Source: an uncultured Clostridia bacterium (lineage in GTDB: Bacteria; Bacillota_A; Clostridia; Christensenellales; CAG-138). From it: DNA of 23,827 nucleotides. The translations under genes and the position numbers were made by a program. The notes under the pieces are model-generated. The model saw nothing but the letters and a program-made list of their open reading frames with translations, was not told the DNA's origin and did no database searches. The stretch covers positions 1 through 23,827 of the forward strand of contig CAMYWS010000005.1 of NCBI GenBank assembly GCA_947302865.1, given 5' to 3'. Positions 7,565 through 15,200 of the stretch are shown in pieces. The stretch's first letter is position 1, and every line of letters starts with the position of its first letter.

Positions 7565-8248
7565 TTACGGGAACAGGATCGGCTTGACCGCGTTCCAGAG
7601 GGCGGGGAATCTGCCCGAGAAGCAAATCAGCAGGAACACCGTCACGGCGAGCACGAGGATGTATCCCAAAAGCCGCATGATGAGGCATGCAAGGGAGAAA
7701 CGCTTGCGGGAGAGATTCTTTGTCTTCCCGCAGCCCCAGATGATCATGAACAGCAACCCGATCAGCGGAATGTGGAACAGGATCGTCGTGAAGAAATAAC
7801 CTGGCGCGGTCATCAGCGAACGCGAATCGGTCGAGACGATGATCGGCTGCTCCTGCTTCGGCTCAACGGGAACGGGTTCCGGCACGGGCGCGGGCTCCGG
7901 CTTGTAAACCGGTTCGGGCTGCGGCGCAAAGACCGGCGCGGACTCCGGCTTGTAAACCGGTTCGGGCTGCGGCGCAAAGACCGGCGCGGGCTCGGGAATG
8001 GGCTCGGGAATGGGCTCGGGTTCGGGAATGGGTTCCGGCTCCGGTTCGGGAATGGGCTCGGGTTCCGGTTCGGGGACGGGCTCGGGTTCCGGTTCGGGGA
8101 TCGGTTCCGGTTCGGGGATCGGGGCTTCCGCGGGCTCGGCGGCAGGCACGATCGGCTCAACGTCGGCGTCCAGCAGCGAAGCGCCGCAGAAGAAACAGAA
8201 TTTCGCCTGGTCGGTCACGACCTTTTGACAAACGGGACAGGTTTTCAT
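7565..8248 (-). CDS. Zinc-ribbon membrane protein with Pro-Glu repeat linker
   Basis: The 227-residue protein starts with a zinc ribbon, CPVC (4-7) and CFFC (18-21), of the type found in many small Bacillota membrane proteins. A linker of about 100 residues (about 32-135) consists of Pro-Glu dipeptide repeats plus two near-identical 16-residue units containing [10 protein letters not shown]. Two hydrophobic spans (about 150-173 and 185-212) end the protein. The ribbon and linker are presumably cytosolic, since there is no signal peptide. ATG 8248 is chosen because AAAGGAG lies 5 bases upstream. The preceding MBL gene ends 11 bases before, so the two are one operon. The role is unknown; a stiff Pro-Glu rod would hold the ribbon away from the membrane. 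Confidence 0.82.
   Translation of the reverse strand: MKTCPVCQKVVTDQAKFCFFCGASLLDADVEPIVPAAEPAEAPIPEPEPIPEPEPEPVPEPEPEPIPEPEPEPIPEPEPIPEPIPEPAPVFAPQPEPVYKPESAPVFAPQPEPVYKPEPAPVPEPVPVEPKQEQPIIVSTDSRSLMTAPGYFFTTILFHIPLIGLLFMIIWGCGKTKNLSRKRFSLACLIMRLLGYILVLAVTVFLLICFSGRFPALWNAVKPILFP
7895..7989 (-). repeat. Two tandem copies of a 48-bp unit in the zinc-ribbon gene
   Basis: A 47-base stretch at 7895-7941 recurs exactly at 7943-7989, giving a 48-base period, i.e. 16 codons. The encoded units differ only at the junction residue (Ser or Pro). Exact identity, even at third positions, suggests a recent slippage or recombination event. Imperfect shorter repeats continue to about 8150. Confidence 0.9.
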
Positions 8249-8259
8249 GGCTACTCCTT

Positions 8260-9189
8260 TCAAGATGGATTGACGGATACCGATTTTCCGTCGAGGCGGA
8301 ACGTAACGGTGCCGTCCGTATCGGTGCAATAAAACGCTGTACGTGTATCATACAGCAGCGAAAGCGTTTCCTTGTGCGGATGACCGTAATCGTTGTCCGT
8401 ACCGCATGAAGCGACGGCAAAGTCCGGATCGACCGCAAGGAAGAATCCGTATCCGGTCGAGCTGGACGAACCGTGATGACCGAGCTTCAGCACGTTTGCC
8501 CGAAGCATGGATTGCGGGAACGTGTCGAGCATCCGCTTTTCCGCAACGGCTTCCGCATCGCCGGTCAGCAGGACGGCGGTGTCCCCGTAACGCACGTGCA
8601 GCACGACGGATCGGTCGTTCAGTTCGTCCTGCGCAGCATCGTAGGATGCGATCGGACTCAAAACCGTCACGGTGCAGCTGTCCGCCCACGGGATCGTCGC
8701 TCCGCCTTCCGCAAAGAAGACGGAACAGCCGTTTTCGGAAAGCGCGGCGTCCGCGGCGGCATACATGCCGATCGTCTCCGGGATCGTCACGAATGTTCCG
8801 ACCGGATAGGCGTTCAGGACGTTTGCCATGGACCCGATGTGATCCGCGTGCGGATGCGTCGCGACCACGACGTCGAGGAACGTGATCCCGTGCGCGTCAA
8901 GGGCTTTGCGGATGTGCCGGAACGAATCCTGCGGTCCCGCGTCCACGAGCATCGTCCTCCCTTCCGGCGAAACGAGCAGGATGCTGTCGCCCTGCCCGAC
9001 GTCGATCACGACAACCTCGAGAGAAGGACCCGTGATCTCCGGCGTATCCGGACGGGACGCGATCAGCAATTCCCGCAGCGACCGCTTTTCCGCGTCGGTC
9101 GGCTCGTATACGTCCGGGCGCGAACAGCCGAACGTACAGAGCAAAAGCAGCGCAAGAATCAGCGCAAGGGGACGAAGCAACGATCTCAT
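8260..9189 (-). CDS. ComEC/Rec2-like metallo-beta-lactamase-fold lipoprotein
   Basis: The 309-residue protein starts with a lipoprotein signal (hydrophobic 5-19, lipobox TFGC, Cys22), so it should sit on the outer face of the membrane. The metallo-beta-lactamase fold follows: [12 protein letters not shown] (61-72), the metal site [10 protein letters not shown] (111-120; H112, H114, D116, H117), LTGDAE and [15 protein letters not shown] and GHHGS are typical of the C-terminal enzyme domain of ComEC/Rec2 and its stand-alone relatives, which includes probable nucleases or phosphodiesterases. No ComEC membrane channel is present. The ATG at 9189 has no ribosome binding site and stands 6 bases after a TATAAT box, so the message may be leaderless. 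The next gene starts 11 bases downstream. Confidence 0.9.
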   Translation of the reverse strand: MRSLLRPLALILALLLLCTFGCSRPDVYEPTDAEKRSLRELLIASRPDTPEITGPSLEVVVIDVGQGDSILLVSPEGRTMLVDAGPQDSFRHIRKALDAHGITFLDVVVATHPHADHIGSMANVLNAYPVGTFVTIPETIGMYAAADAALSENGCSVFFAEGGATIPWADSCTVTVLSPIASYDAAQDELNDRSVVLHVRYGDTAVLLTGDAEAVAEKRMLDTFPQSMLRANVLKLGHHGSSSSTGYGFFLAVDPDFAVASCGTDNDYGHPHKETLSLLYDTRTAFYCTDTDGTVTFRLDGKSVSVNPS

Positions 9190-9195
9190 GCGTAT

Positions 9196-9224
9196 ATTAT
9201 ACAATACTTCCGTACGCTTTGCAA
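9196..9224 (-). promoter_or_regulatory. Promoter abutting the MBL lipoprotein start
   Basis: On the minus strand TTGCAA (9224-9219) and TATAAT (9201-9196) are 17 bases apart. The -10 box ends 6 bases before ATG 9189, so the transcription start would be at or next to the A of the start codon. It overlaps the end of the small upstream frame. Confidence 0.7.
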
Positions 9225-9346
9225 GCAGTCAGGACCGCGGTTTTGATCTTTTCATCGCGTCTCGAGGGTTGTTTTCCGTTCACCGTTTTTGCGATCTCCT
9301 TCCGAAGCTGTCGCATCAGAAACCGATATCGGATCCGTTCCATCAT
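9197..9346 (-). CDS. Small basic protein, unknown function
   Basis: This 49-residue frame is rich in Arg and Lys (MMERIRYRFLMRQLRKEIAK, then a polar turn and ACKAYGSIV). I do not recognise a family. Its support is a strong ribosome binding site, GGGAGGG (about 9354-9360), 7 bases before the double ATG at 9346/9343, and its position 7 bases before the MBL lipoprotein start on the same strand. It could be a true small protein or a leader whose translation couples to the MBL gene. Against it: short length and no clear promoter of its own. The MBL promoter lies in its last codons. Confidence 0.5.
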   Translation of the reverse strand: MMERIRYRFLMRQLRKEIAKTVNGKQPSRRDEKIKTAVLTACKAYGSIV

Positions 9347-9424
9347 TTTTTTGCCCTCCCGTTTGTTTTTACAAGACAAGCATACAGAATGATCTGTCCG
9401 TTAAACGGGAAAAGAGTGACCGAT

Positions 9425-9453
9425 TTGCATTTGCGCATGAGCTATGCTATACT
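9425..9453 (+). promoter_or_regulatory. Promoter for the 9500 lipoprotein gene
   Basis: TTGCAT (9425-9430) and TATACT (9448-9453) are 17 bases apart, 46 bases before ATG 9500. The predicted leader is about 40 bases and contains the GGAGG site at 9489-9493. Confidence 0.75.
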
Positions 9454-9499
9454 GAATTGTACGGATTCGTATTCGGAACAAAAAAGACGGAGGAACGCT

Positions 9500-10570
9500 A
9501 TGAAAAAGCTGATGATAACGGCACTTTGCCTGTTGCTGCTGATGGGCGTTGCCTGTACGGGGGACGCACCCGAGACAGGGAAGCCGGGAAACCCGATCGT
9601 TGTCGAGACGGAAAACACGCCGGACGAAACACCGGTGGAGCAAGGCGAAGCGAGCGTTCCGGACACGCCCGAACCGACGCCCGAGTCGACGCCCGAGCCG
9701 ACGCCGGAACCGACACCTACACCCAAACCGACACCGACGCCGAGACCGACGCCGCAGATGCTCTACGGCGCGCCGCAGAGCTTCAAACCGACCAAGGCGC
9801 TGAAGGACGATCAGCTTCCGGTCGTATATCGGATGTACGAGATGAACCCGAAGGGGAAGAAGGAAGCGCAGATGTTCACCTTCGACCTCAACGGGGACGG
9901 CAAAGCGGAGAAGATCTCATTCAAGTTGGATTACAAGAAGAACAGGACGACCATCACCGCGGGCAAGATCAAGATCACGCTGAAGGACGGCGCCGAAATG
10001 ACGAAGGCGATCCTGATCGATCTCGACCCGACCACGCCCTATACGGACCTGCTGATCGAAATCGATGAGGGATCGGACGACTATATCACCATTCCGCTGC
10101 ATATCGAAAAGGGTAAGTTCGTTCGCGGCGAAGCCTTCGGCTATACGATCGGCGTCGGCAGCGACGGTGTTCTATACCGCTCGGAGGGAACCGATCTTCT
10201 GGGCACGCAATCGGGACGGAGAAGCTGCCACGGCGAGCAGTTTACGCCGGACGGCGAATGGCTTGACGTTTCGCTTCCGACCGAAGAGGACCTGAAAAAT
10301 TATCAAGAGCATCTGGGAGATTACGGCTGGTTTTTGCAGCTCAAACGCGAACTGCCCTGCACGATCGACGGCGAACCGGCAACGCTGCCGGCCGGAACGA
10401 TCCTCTATATGACACGATTCCACGAATCGCGCCTGCTTGCCGAAATTCGCACGCTGGACGGCGTGACCGCTATGATCGAGTTTACGATGGATGAGGACAG
10501 CTGGCCGTATCAGATCGGCGGCATTTCACAGGATGAGTATTTCGAGTACGAGCTGTTGTACGCGGATTGA
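9500..10570 (+). CDS. Lipoprotein with Pro-Thr stalk and a calcium-loop-like motif
   Basis: The 356-residue protein has a lipoprotein signal (MKKLMITALCLLLLMGVAC; Cys19), an acidic region and then a Pro-Thr-Glu stalk (about 54-85) built of PTPEP/PTPKP units. This is like the wall-spanning linkers of other surface proteins in this window. The outer domain (about 90-356) starts with a DLNGDGKAE loop (129-137) resembling the calcium or repeat loops of FG-GAP/VCBS-type proteins. Only one such loop is visible. I do not recognise the rest as a named family. ATG 9500 is set by GGAGG at 9489-9493; the open frame extends further upstream without signals. It is a single-gene unit between its own promoter and a strong terminator. 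Confidence 0.85.
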   Translation: MKKLMITALCLLLLMGVACTGDAPETGKPGNPIVVETENTPDETPVEQGEASVPDTPEPTPESTPEPTPEPTPTPKPTPTPRPTPQMLYGAPQSFKPTKALKDDQLPVVYRMYEMNPKGKKEAQMFTFDLNGDGKAEKISFKLDYKKNRTTITAGKIKITLKDGAEMTKAILIDLDPTTPYTDLLIEIDEGSDDYITIPLHIEKGKFVRGEAFGYTIGVGSDGVLYRSEGTDLLGTQSGRRSCHGEQFTPDGEWLDVSLPTEEDLKNYQEHLGDYGWFLQLKRELPCTIDGEPATLPAGTILYMTRFHESRLLAEIRTLDGVTAMIEFTMDEDSWPYQIGGISQDEYFEYELLYAD

Positions 10571-10583
10571 CGAAAAGCACGCA

Positions 10584-10616
10584 AAAAGCCGTCGGGAGGA
10601 GATCCCGGCGGCTTTT
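10584..10616. terminator. Bidirectional terminator between lipoprotein and barstar-type genes
   Basis: AAAAGCCGTCGGGA (10584-10597) pairs with TCCCGGCGGCTTTT (10603-10616) over 14 positions with one wobble, around a GGAGA loop. It lies between the stop codons of converging genes, with T runs at both ends according to strand. Confidence 0.9.
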
Positions 10617-10626
10617 GTCATATCCC

Positions 10627-10902
10627 TTAAGAGTGATGTTCCGTAAAGTGGCAGGCGTAAGGAAGATTGCCGACGTCCGTAAAGACGCGGCGCAGCTTTT
10701 TCGCGTAATCGCCGAGCTGCTCGTCCATGAAATCGCCGTTGATGAGAACGATCCAGACGCCGCGGGAAAGGTCCGTGAGACAGTCGTGCAGCGCGTCGAG
10801 ATTGTGCCCGTAGTAGGGCGGCAGCCGAAGCGTTTTGGCAAGGTATTCGTGCGTCGCTTCGATCGAGGTCATACGCCGTCCGTCGATGATAATGAATTCC
10901 AT
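10627..10902 (-). CDS. Barstar-family ribonuclease inhibitor
   Basis: The 91-residue protein is the size of barstar (about 90) and aligns along its length. It begins MEFIIIDGRRMTSIEATHEY and then has LAKTLRLPPYYGHNLDALHD, matching barstar's LPEYYGENLDALWDCL core, whose helix carries the Asp and Tyr residues that plug the RNase active site. The acidic FMDEQLGDY segment aligns with the second contact region. There is no signal peptide, so it acts in the cytosol and protects against the RNase before export. GGAGGGG lies inside the last codons of the RNase gene, 6 bases before ATG 10902. The RNase stop and this start are one base apart, so translation should be coupled. A terminator follows at 10584-10616. 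Confidence 0.93.
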   Translation of the reverse strand: MEFIIIDGRRMTSIEATHEYLAKTLRLPPYYGHNLDALHDCLTDLSRGVWIVLINGDFMDEQLGDYAKKLRRVFTDVGNLPYACHFTEHHS

Positions 10903-10903
10903 G

Positions 10904-11494
10904 TCAGTCCCCTCCGTATAAAAGCGTAAACGTTTCGTAATGATCGTCCGTATAGTAGATCAGTCCGTCGTTGCTGAACACGATGCGCTTTGCCCCACGG
11001 CTTTTCGCACCGCGCGTGTCAATGTCACATTCGGTATATTTGCGTCCTTTTTTCGTCGGCAGAAGTCCCTCATAATTCCCGAAATATCCGCCGCCGATCG
11101 AACAGCCCGGCGCGTACGGCTCGAGTGATCCGCCGGACCAGCCGAGATCCTGCGCTTTGCTCTTGGTGATATAGTTCTTCGGCAGATGCCCGAACAGATG
11201 GATGTACAGCGCGACGTCGTCCTTCGTCCAGTATTCGCCGTCCTCCGAGACAGGGCACGGCGTGTCGGATGGTTCAGGCGTCGGCGCTTCCGAAGGCGTT
11301 TCCTCCGGGGAATCGGCATCCTGCGTCTTCGGATCGTTGCGTTCGGTCGGTTCGAGCGTAAAGACCTGCGCGTCGATCCCGCTGTCGGTCGGGACCGGGT
11401 CCGGAACGGGCACCGGGGTCATGCCGCAGCCGAACAGCGATGCGAGCAGCAGCAGCGCAGCGAGCAGGCTCAGGATTTGTTTCGTGTGTTTCAT
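10904..11494 (-). CDS. Lipid-anchored barnase-type guanyl-preferring ribonuclease
   Basis: The 196-residue protein has a lipoprotein signal (lipobox SLFGC, Cys23) and an acidic Pro/Thr/Ser stalk (about 25-86). The RNase domain (about 88-194) follows the barnase pattern: LPKNYITKSKAQDLGW, PGCSIGGGYFGNYEG, then GLIYYTDDHYETFTLLY. By alignment with barnase the key residues are all kept: K111 (K27), E155 (E73, general base), R166 (R83), R170 (R87) and H185 (H102, general acid). It should be active and cut RNA 3' of G. Known barnases are freely secreted; this one should be tethered outside the membrane. Three extra Cys (80, 131, 156) may form a disulfide. GGAGGAG precedes ATG 11494. The inhibitor gene follows after one base. 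Confidence 0.95.
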   Translation of the reverse strand: MKHTKQILSLLAALLLLASLFGCGMTPVPVPDPVPTDSGIDAQVFTLEPTERNDPKTQDADSPEETPSEAPTPEPSDTPCPVSEDGEYWTKDDVALYIHLFGHLPKNYITKSKAQDLGWSGGSLEPYAPGCSIGGGYFGNYEGLLPTKKGRKYTECDIDTRGAKSRGAKRIVFSNDGLIYYTDDHYETFTLLYGGD

Positions 11495-11513
11495 AATGCT
11501 CCTCCGTAAACCT

Positions 11514-11542
11514 ATTATAGCATATCGATCCGCAGATAAAAA
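11514..11542 (-). promoter_or_regulatory. Promoter for the RNase-inhibitor pair
   Basis: On the minus strand a perfect TATAAT (11519-11514) has a weak -35, TTTTTA (11542-11537), 17 bases upstream. The leader would be about 13 bases and contains the GGAGGAG site (about 11506-11499). Confidence 0.6.
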
Positions 11543-11609
11543 GATGGAATCGGAAAACTTTTTGCGCTGCCGGTCGGATCGGCGGGAGGCAATCCTTTCA
11601 ATTTATGTA

Positions 11610-11638
11610 TTGCACTTTATACCCGCTTGTGATAAAAT
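11610..11638 (+). promoter_or_regulatory. Promoter for the 11757 protein and surface protein
   Basis: TTGCAC (11610-11615) and TAAAAT (11633-11638) are 17 bases apart. The predicted start at about 11645 leaves an unusually long leader of about 112 bases. Confidence 0.65.
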
Positions 11639-11644
11639 TCTTTA

Positions 11645-11756
11645 GGATACAGGTCATTTCACGTTCAGACAAATCCGTCTGCCGAACATCAAATAAAGTA
11701 CGGACCGAACAGGTCTTCTCGCATGCGAATAACCCGGTCCGGAAGGGAGAACGATC
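11645..11756 (+). other. Long, possibly structured 5' leader
   Basis: The leader contains CAGAC...GTCTG inside GTTC...GAAC (about 11662-11687) and a larger pair GGACCG...CGGTCC (about 11702-11740) around a CGCATGCG palindrome. AAGGGAG at about 11742-11749 lies just past the second pair. It matches no riboswitch class that I recognise. Confidence 0.35.
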
Positions 11757-12212
11757 ATGAACAAACGCAATATCATCGTGCTTTGCATTGTCTGCTTACT
11801 GACGATCGCGCTCGGGATCGCGCTGATCCTCATCATCAGCAACAGTTCCGGCAGAGACGACACCGAAAAGGCCGTGCCCGCAAGCGCGGAGCCGCAGAAC
11901 AATGTTGAACCGAACAAGACGGGCAAGCCGGACCCGAGTGAGCAAGGCGTTGAACCGGGGGATCCGACGCAGCCGCCTCAAAGAACGGACGCACCGCAGA
12001 ATTCGGACCTGCCGGAGGCAACGCCGGAGACGGAACCGACGAAGGACCCGCTTGAAATCGAAGATCCGGATCCGACCCCGACGGCTACGCCGAAACCCGG
12101 CGAAACACCGACGCCCACAGAACAGCCGACGCCGACACCCGCGCCGACAGAAGCGGGTTCACCGACGCCCACAGACAACGACGGCCCCATTGTACTGCCT
12201 GAACTTCCGTAA
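11757..12212 (+). CDS. One-span protein with Pro/Thr-rich outer tail
   Basis: The 151-residue protein has a short basic start, one hydrophobic span (about 6-28) and then only low-complexity sequence. An Asn/Glu/Pro part leads into Pro-Thr-Glu repeats (PTPTATPKP, PTPAPTEAG) and the end is DGPIVLPELP. No folded domain is visible. No lipobox Cys is found, so it should be a signal-anchored protein with the tail outside. It resembles the stalks of the nearby lipoproteins without their heads and may be a wall spacer or a truncated relative. AAGGGAG precedes the ATG. The large surface protein gene starts 38 bases downstream with no visible promoter or terminator between, so the two are probably co-transcribed. 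Confidence 0.75.
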   Translation: MNKRNIIVLCIVCLLTIALGIALILIISNSSGRDDTEKAVPASAEPQNNVEPNKTGKPDPSEQGVEPGDPTQPPQRTDAPQNSDLPEATPETEPTKDPLEIEDPDPTPTATPKPGETPTPTEQPTPTPAPTEAGSPTPTDNDGPIVLPELP

Positions 12213-12250
12213 GGAATGAGGATAAATTAGGATCAGGAGGAGAACCATCG

Positions 12251-15200
12251 ATGAAACAAAAGAAAATGCTGGCGCTGCTTCTTGCGCTCTGTCTGACGTT
12301 TACCCTGCTCCCGTCGTTTGCGGCGGGGGAAGCGACCAATGTCACGGATGCGCTGACCCGTGAGACAACCGGCGCTACAGGCACATCCTATGTGAACTGG
12401 ACCTACACTTCCGAAGCGTCCGGCATAACCTATGCGGGTTATTCGGCAGGCGGAAACAGATCCATTCTGCTGAACGCGAAGAATAATTACGGTATCGTTA
12501 CCACCGTTTCCGGTGGGAAGGCGAAGAAGGTCGCTGTTGAGTGGAACAGCAACACCACAGATGGCAGAACGCTGGACGTCTACGGAAAGTCCGCTGCATA
12601 TTCTGCCACATCCGATCTGTACGGAAGCAATGCGGGCACAAAGATCGGTTCGATCGTTTGCGGCACAAGCACCACGCTGACGATTGAAGATGAGTATGCG
12701 TATATCGGTCTCCGTTCCAGCAGCAACGCAATGTATCTCGACTCGATCCAGATCACGTGGCTGGTCGACGGCGACGCGCCGCAGCCTACGACCTATACCG
12801 TTTCGTTTGATTCGAACGGCGGTACCGGCACGATGGCGGACGTGACGACCACCAGCCCCTACACGGTCCCCGCATGCACGTTCACCGCACCTGCCGGTAA
12901 GGAGTTCGATCACTGGACGGTCGACGGCGACAATGGCGTATATGATCCGGGCGACGAGTATGAGCTTACGGGAGACACGACCTTTGTTGCGGAGTGGAAA
13001 GACCTTCCCCGGATGATGCTGAAGCGCGTTCCGGCAAACGGCGACGTGGTCGTGATCTACTATCCGGCTGCGGGCAAGGTCATGACCGGCACGGATTATT
13101 TTTACAGCAACAAGAAGCATGAGCTTGTTGCGGCTGGCGCCACGCTGACCGACGACGTGCTCGCGGTTCCCGACGAAGCGCTCCGTCTGACGGTCATCAC
13201 CACAGTCGCGGACGACGGTGAAACCACACTGTACACCTTCAAGACCGCGGATAACAAGTATCTTGAAGCGGACGGAACAAATGTGCAGCTTGTAAGCGAG
13301 CAGGGTGCGAACACACTGTTCCGGCTCGAAACGGCTGCAGCAGGTATTGACAATTACTACATCAAGTGCAATTCGGCAACCTACAACGGCAACCCGCAGT
13401 ACATCGAGTATTACGGCGGATACTTCACCGTTTACGGTATTAGCACAAATACCGGGATCTACACCTTCCAGTTCTTCTCCGAGAACGGCGAAGGACCGAC
13501 ACCATCGTCTTACTATACGGTTTCGTTCGATGCGAACGGCGGAAGCGGTACGATGGAAGACGTAACAGACGCCACGAGTCCGTATAAGCTTCCCGATAAC
13601 GGCTTTACGGCGCCGGAAGGCAAGGAATTCAAAGGGTGGAAGATGGACGGCGACGAAACCGTCTATAAAGCGGGCGCTTCCGTCACGCTGACCGGTGACG
13701 TCACCTTCTATGCGCAGTGGAAGGATCTTCCCACCTACACGGATATGGTGAAGAAGACGGCGATCGAGGCCGGCGATAAGGTCGTTATTTTCAATCCGAA
13801 CGGCGGCGTTGTCATGACCGATGAGGATTACCTCTATAACAACAAGCACGAGCTTGAGCCGGCTGCGGCAACGCTTACGGATGAAGTGCTTTCAGTCCCC
13901 AGCACTGCGGTCATTCTGACGGTAGTGACCTCTGCGGCGAAAGACAGCGAAACTGTCCTGTATTCCTTCAAGACGGAGGACAACAAGTATCTGTACGTTG
14001 ACGGAAACGACGTCAAATTCGTTGATGCTGCCGGTGATAATACGCTGTTTGTGATCGAAGAAGCTACCGACGGCTATTACATCAAATGCAACACGGCAAC
14101 CTATAACGGCAATGCACAGTATCTGCAGTACTATCATGACTACTTCACGGTGTACAGCATGAACGATTCCTACCCGGAACGTTACCTGATGAACTTCTAT
14201 GCGGAAGAACAGGTCACGCTCGAAGACGGCTTCTACCTGATCGGACCGGACTGGACGATCGACGCGATCGACGCTGACAATATGTTCGGCGAAAACCTGA
14301 GCGCAGGCGGTGAATACATCCTTGCGGCAACGCTCGCCGCGGGCGACCAGATCAAGGTCGTCAAGGTCGCAAACGGCGCGATCACAGCATGGTATCCGGA
14401 CGGAATGGACAATCAGTACACGGTCGACGCGGCGCACGCGGGTGAAGTGAATATCTATTTCCGTGAGACGTACAACAGCGACTGGTCTGCGTTCGGCGGA
14501 TATTTCTACATCGAAGCGGGCTACAACATCATCTGCGTCTCCGGCGAACACGGTCTTGTCAGCACGACGCACAGCCGCGCGGCGGCGGGCACGACGGTCA
14601 CGATCTACCTCGAGGCGGAAGACGATTATGAAGTCGATACGCTGACCGTCATGTGCGGTGAGACCGCGGTCGAAACGATCAAGGTCAACGACTGGCAGTA
14701 CACGTTCGTGATGCCGACGGGCGACGTCACGATCACGGCGGAGTTCGCGATCCCCGCGACCGAGCCGTTCTTCAAGAGCCAGAGCCTGACGCTGGACGGA
14801 ATGATCGGTGTGAACTTCAGTGTGGAACTGCCCGAAATCTCCGGCGTTGATTATGCGGCGAGCTATATGACGTTCAGCGTTCCGCACGGCGAATGCACAG
14901 AACGTGTGGATTACGCTGCAGCCACAGTAAGGAACAGCGAAGTCAAGTCCTTTACCTGCTATGTGACCGCGATCCAGATGGCAGAGCCGATCACGGCGAC
15001 GTTCCACTACACGCAGAACGACACGGAAAAGACGATCGAAAAGACGTATTCCGTCGAGGATTACTTTACTGCGTTCGCCGACGTTGCAAGTCAGTACGAC
15101 GAAACGACGGTCGCGCTGGTCCGCGCTGTTGCGGACTACGGCTATTATTCGCAGAGGTTCCTCTCTGCGCAGAGGGGCTGGACGCTCGGTACAGACTATG

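Noticed and set aside
7895..8150. CRISPR-like repeat array
   Set aside because: The repeats are in frame inside a coding region, have no unique spacers, and no cas genes are nearby.
7998..8228. A Gly-Ser repeat frame on the plus strand
   Set aside because: It is the complement of the Pro-Glu repeat codons of the zinc-ribbon gene, which has a ribosome binding site, a zinc ribbon and membrane spans.
8882..9499. Upstream extension of the 9500 lipoprotein frame
   Set aside because: The open frame runs over the MBL gene of the other strand and the promoter at 9425-9453. The lipoprotein signal and GGAGG place the start at 9500.
10627..11494. Polymorphic toxin or contact-dependent inhibition locus
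   Set aside because: There are no large toxin-delivery domains, no secretion markers beyond the lipobox, and no orphan toxin modules nearby. Only the RNase and inhibitor themselves are supported.
12233..13849. A 538-codon minus-strand frame opposite the surface protein start
   Set aside because: Same antisense effect; it overlaps the signal peptide and the ribosome binding site of the real gene.
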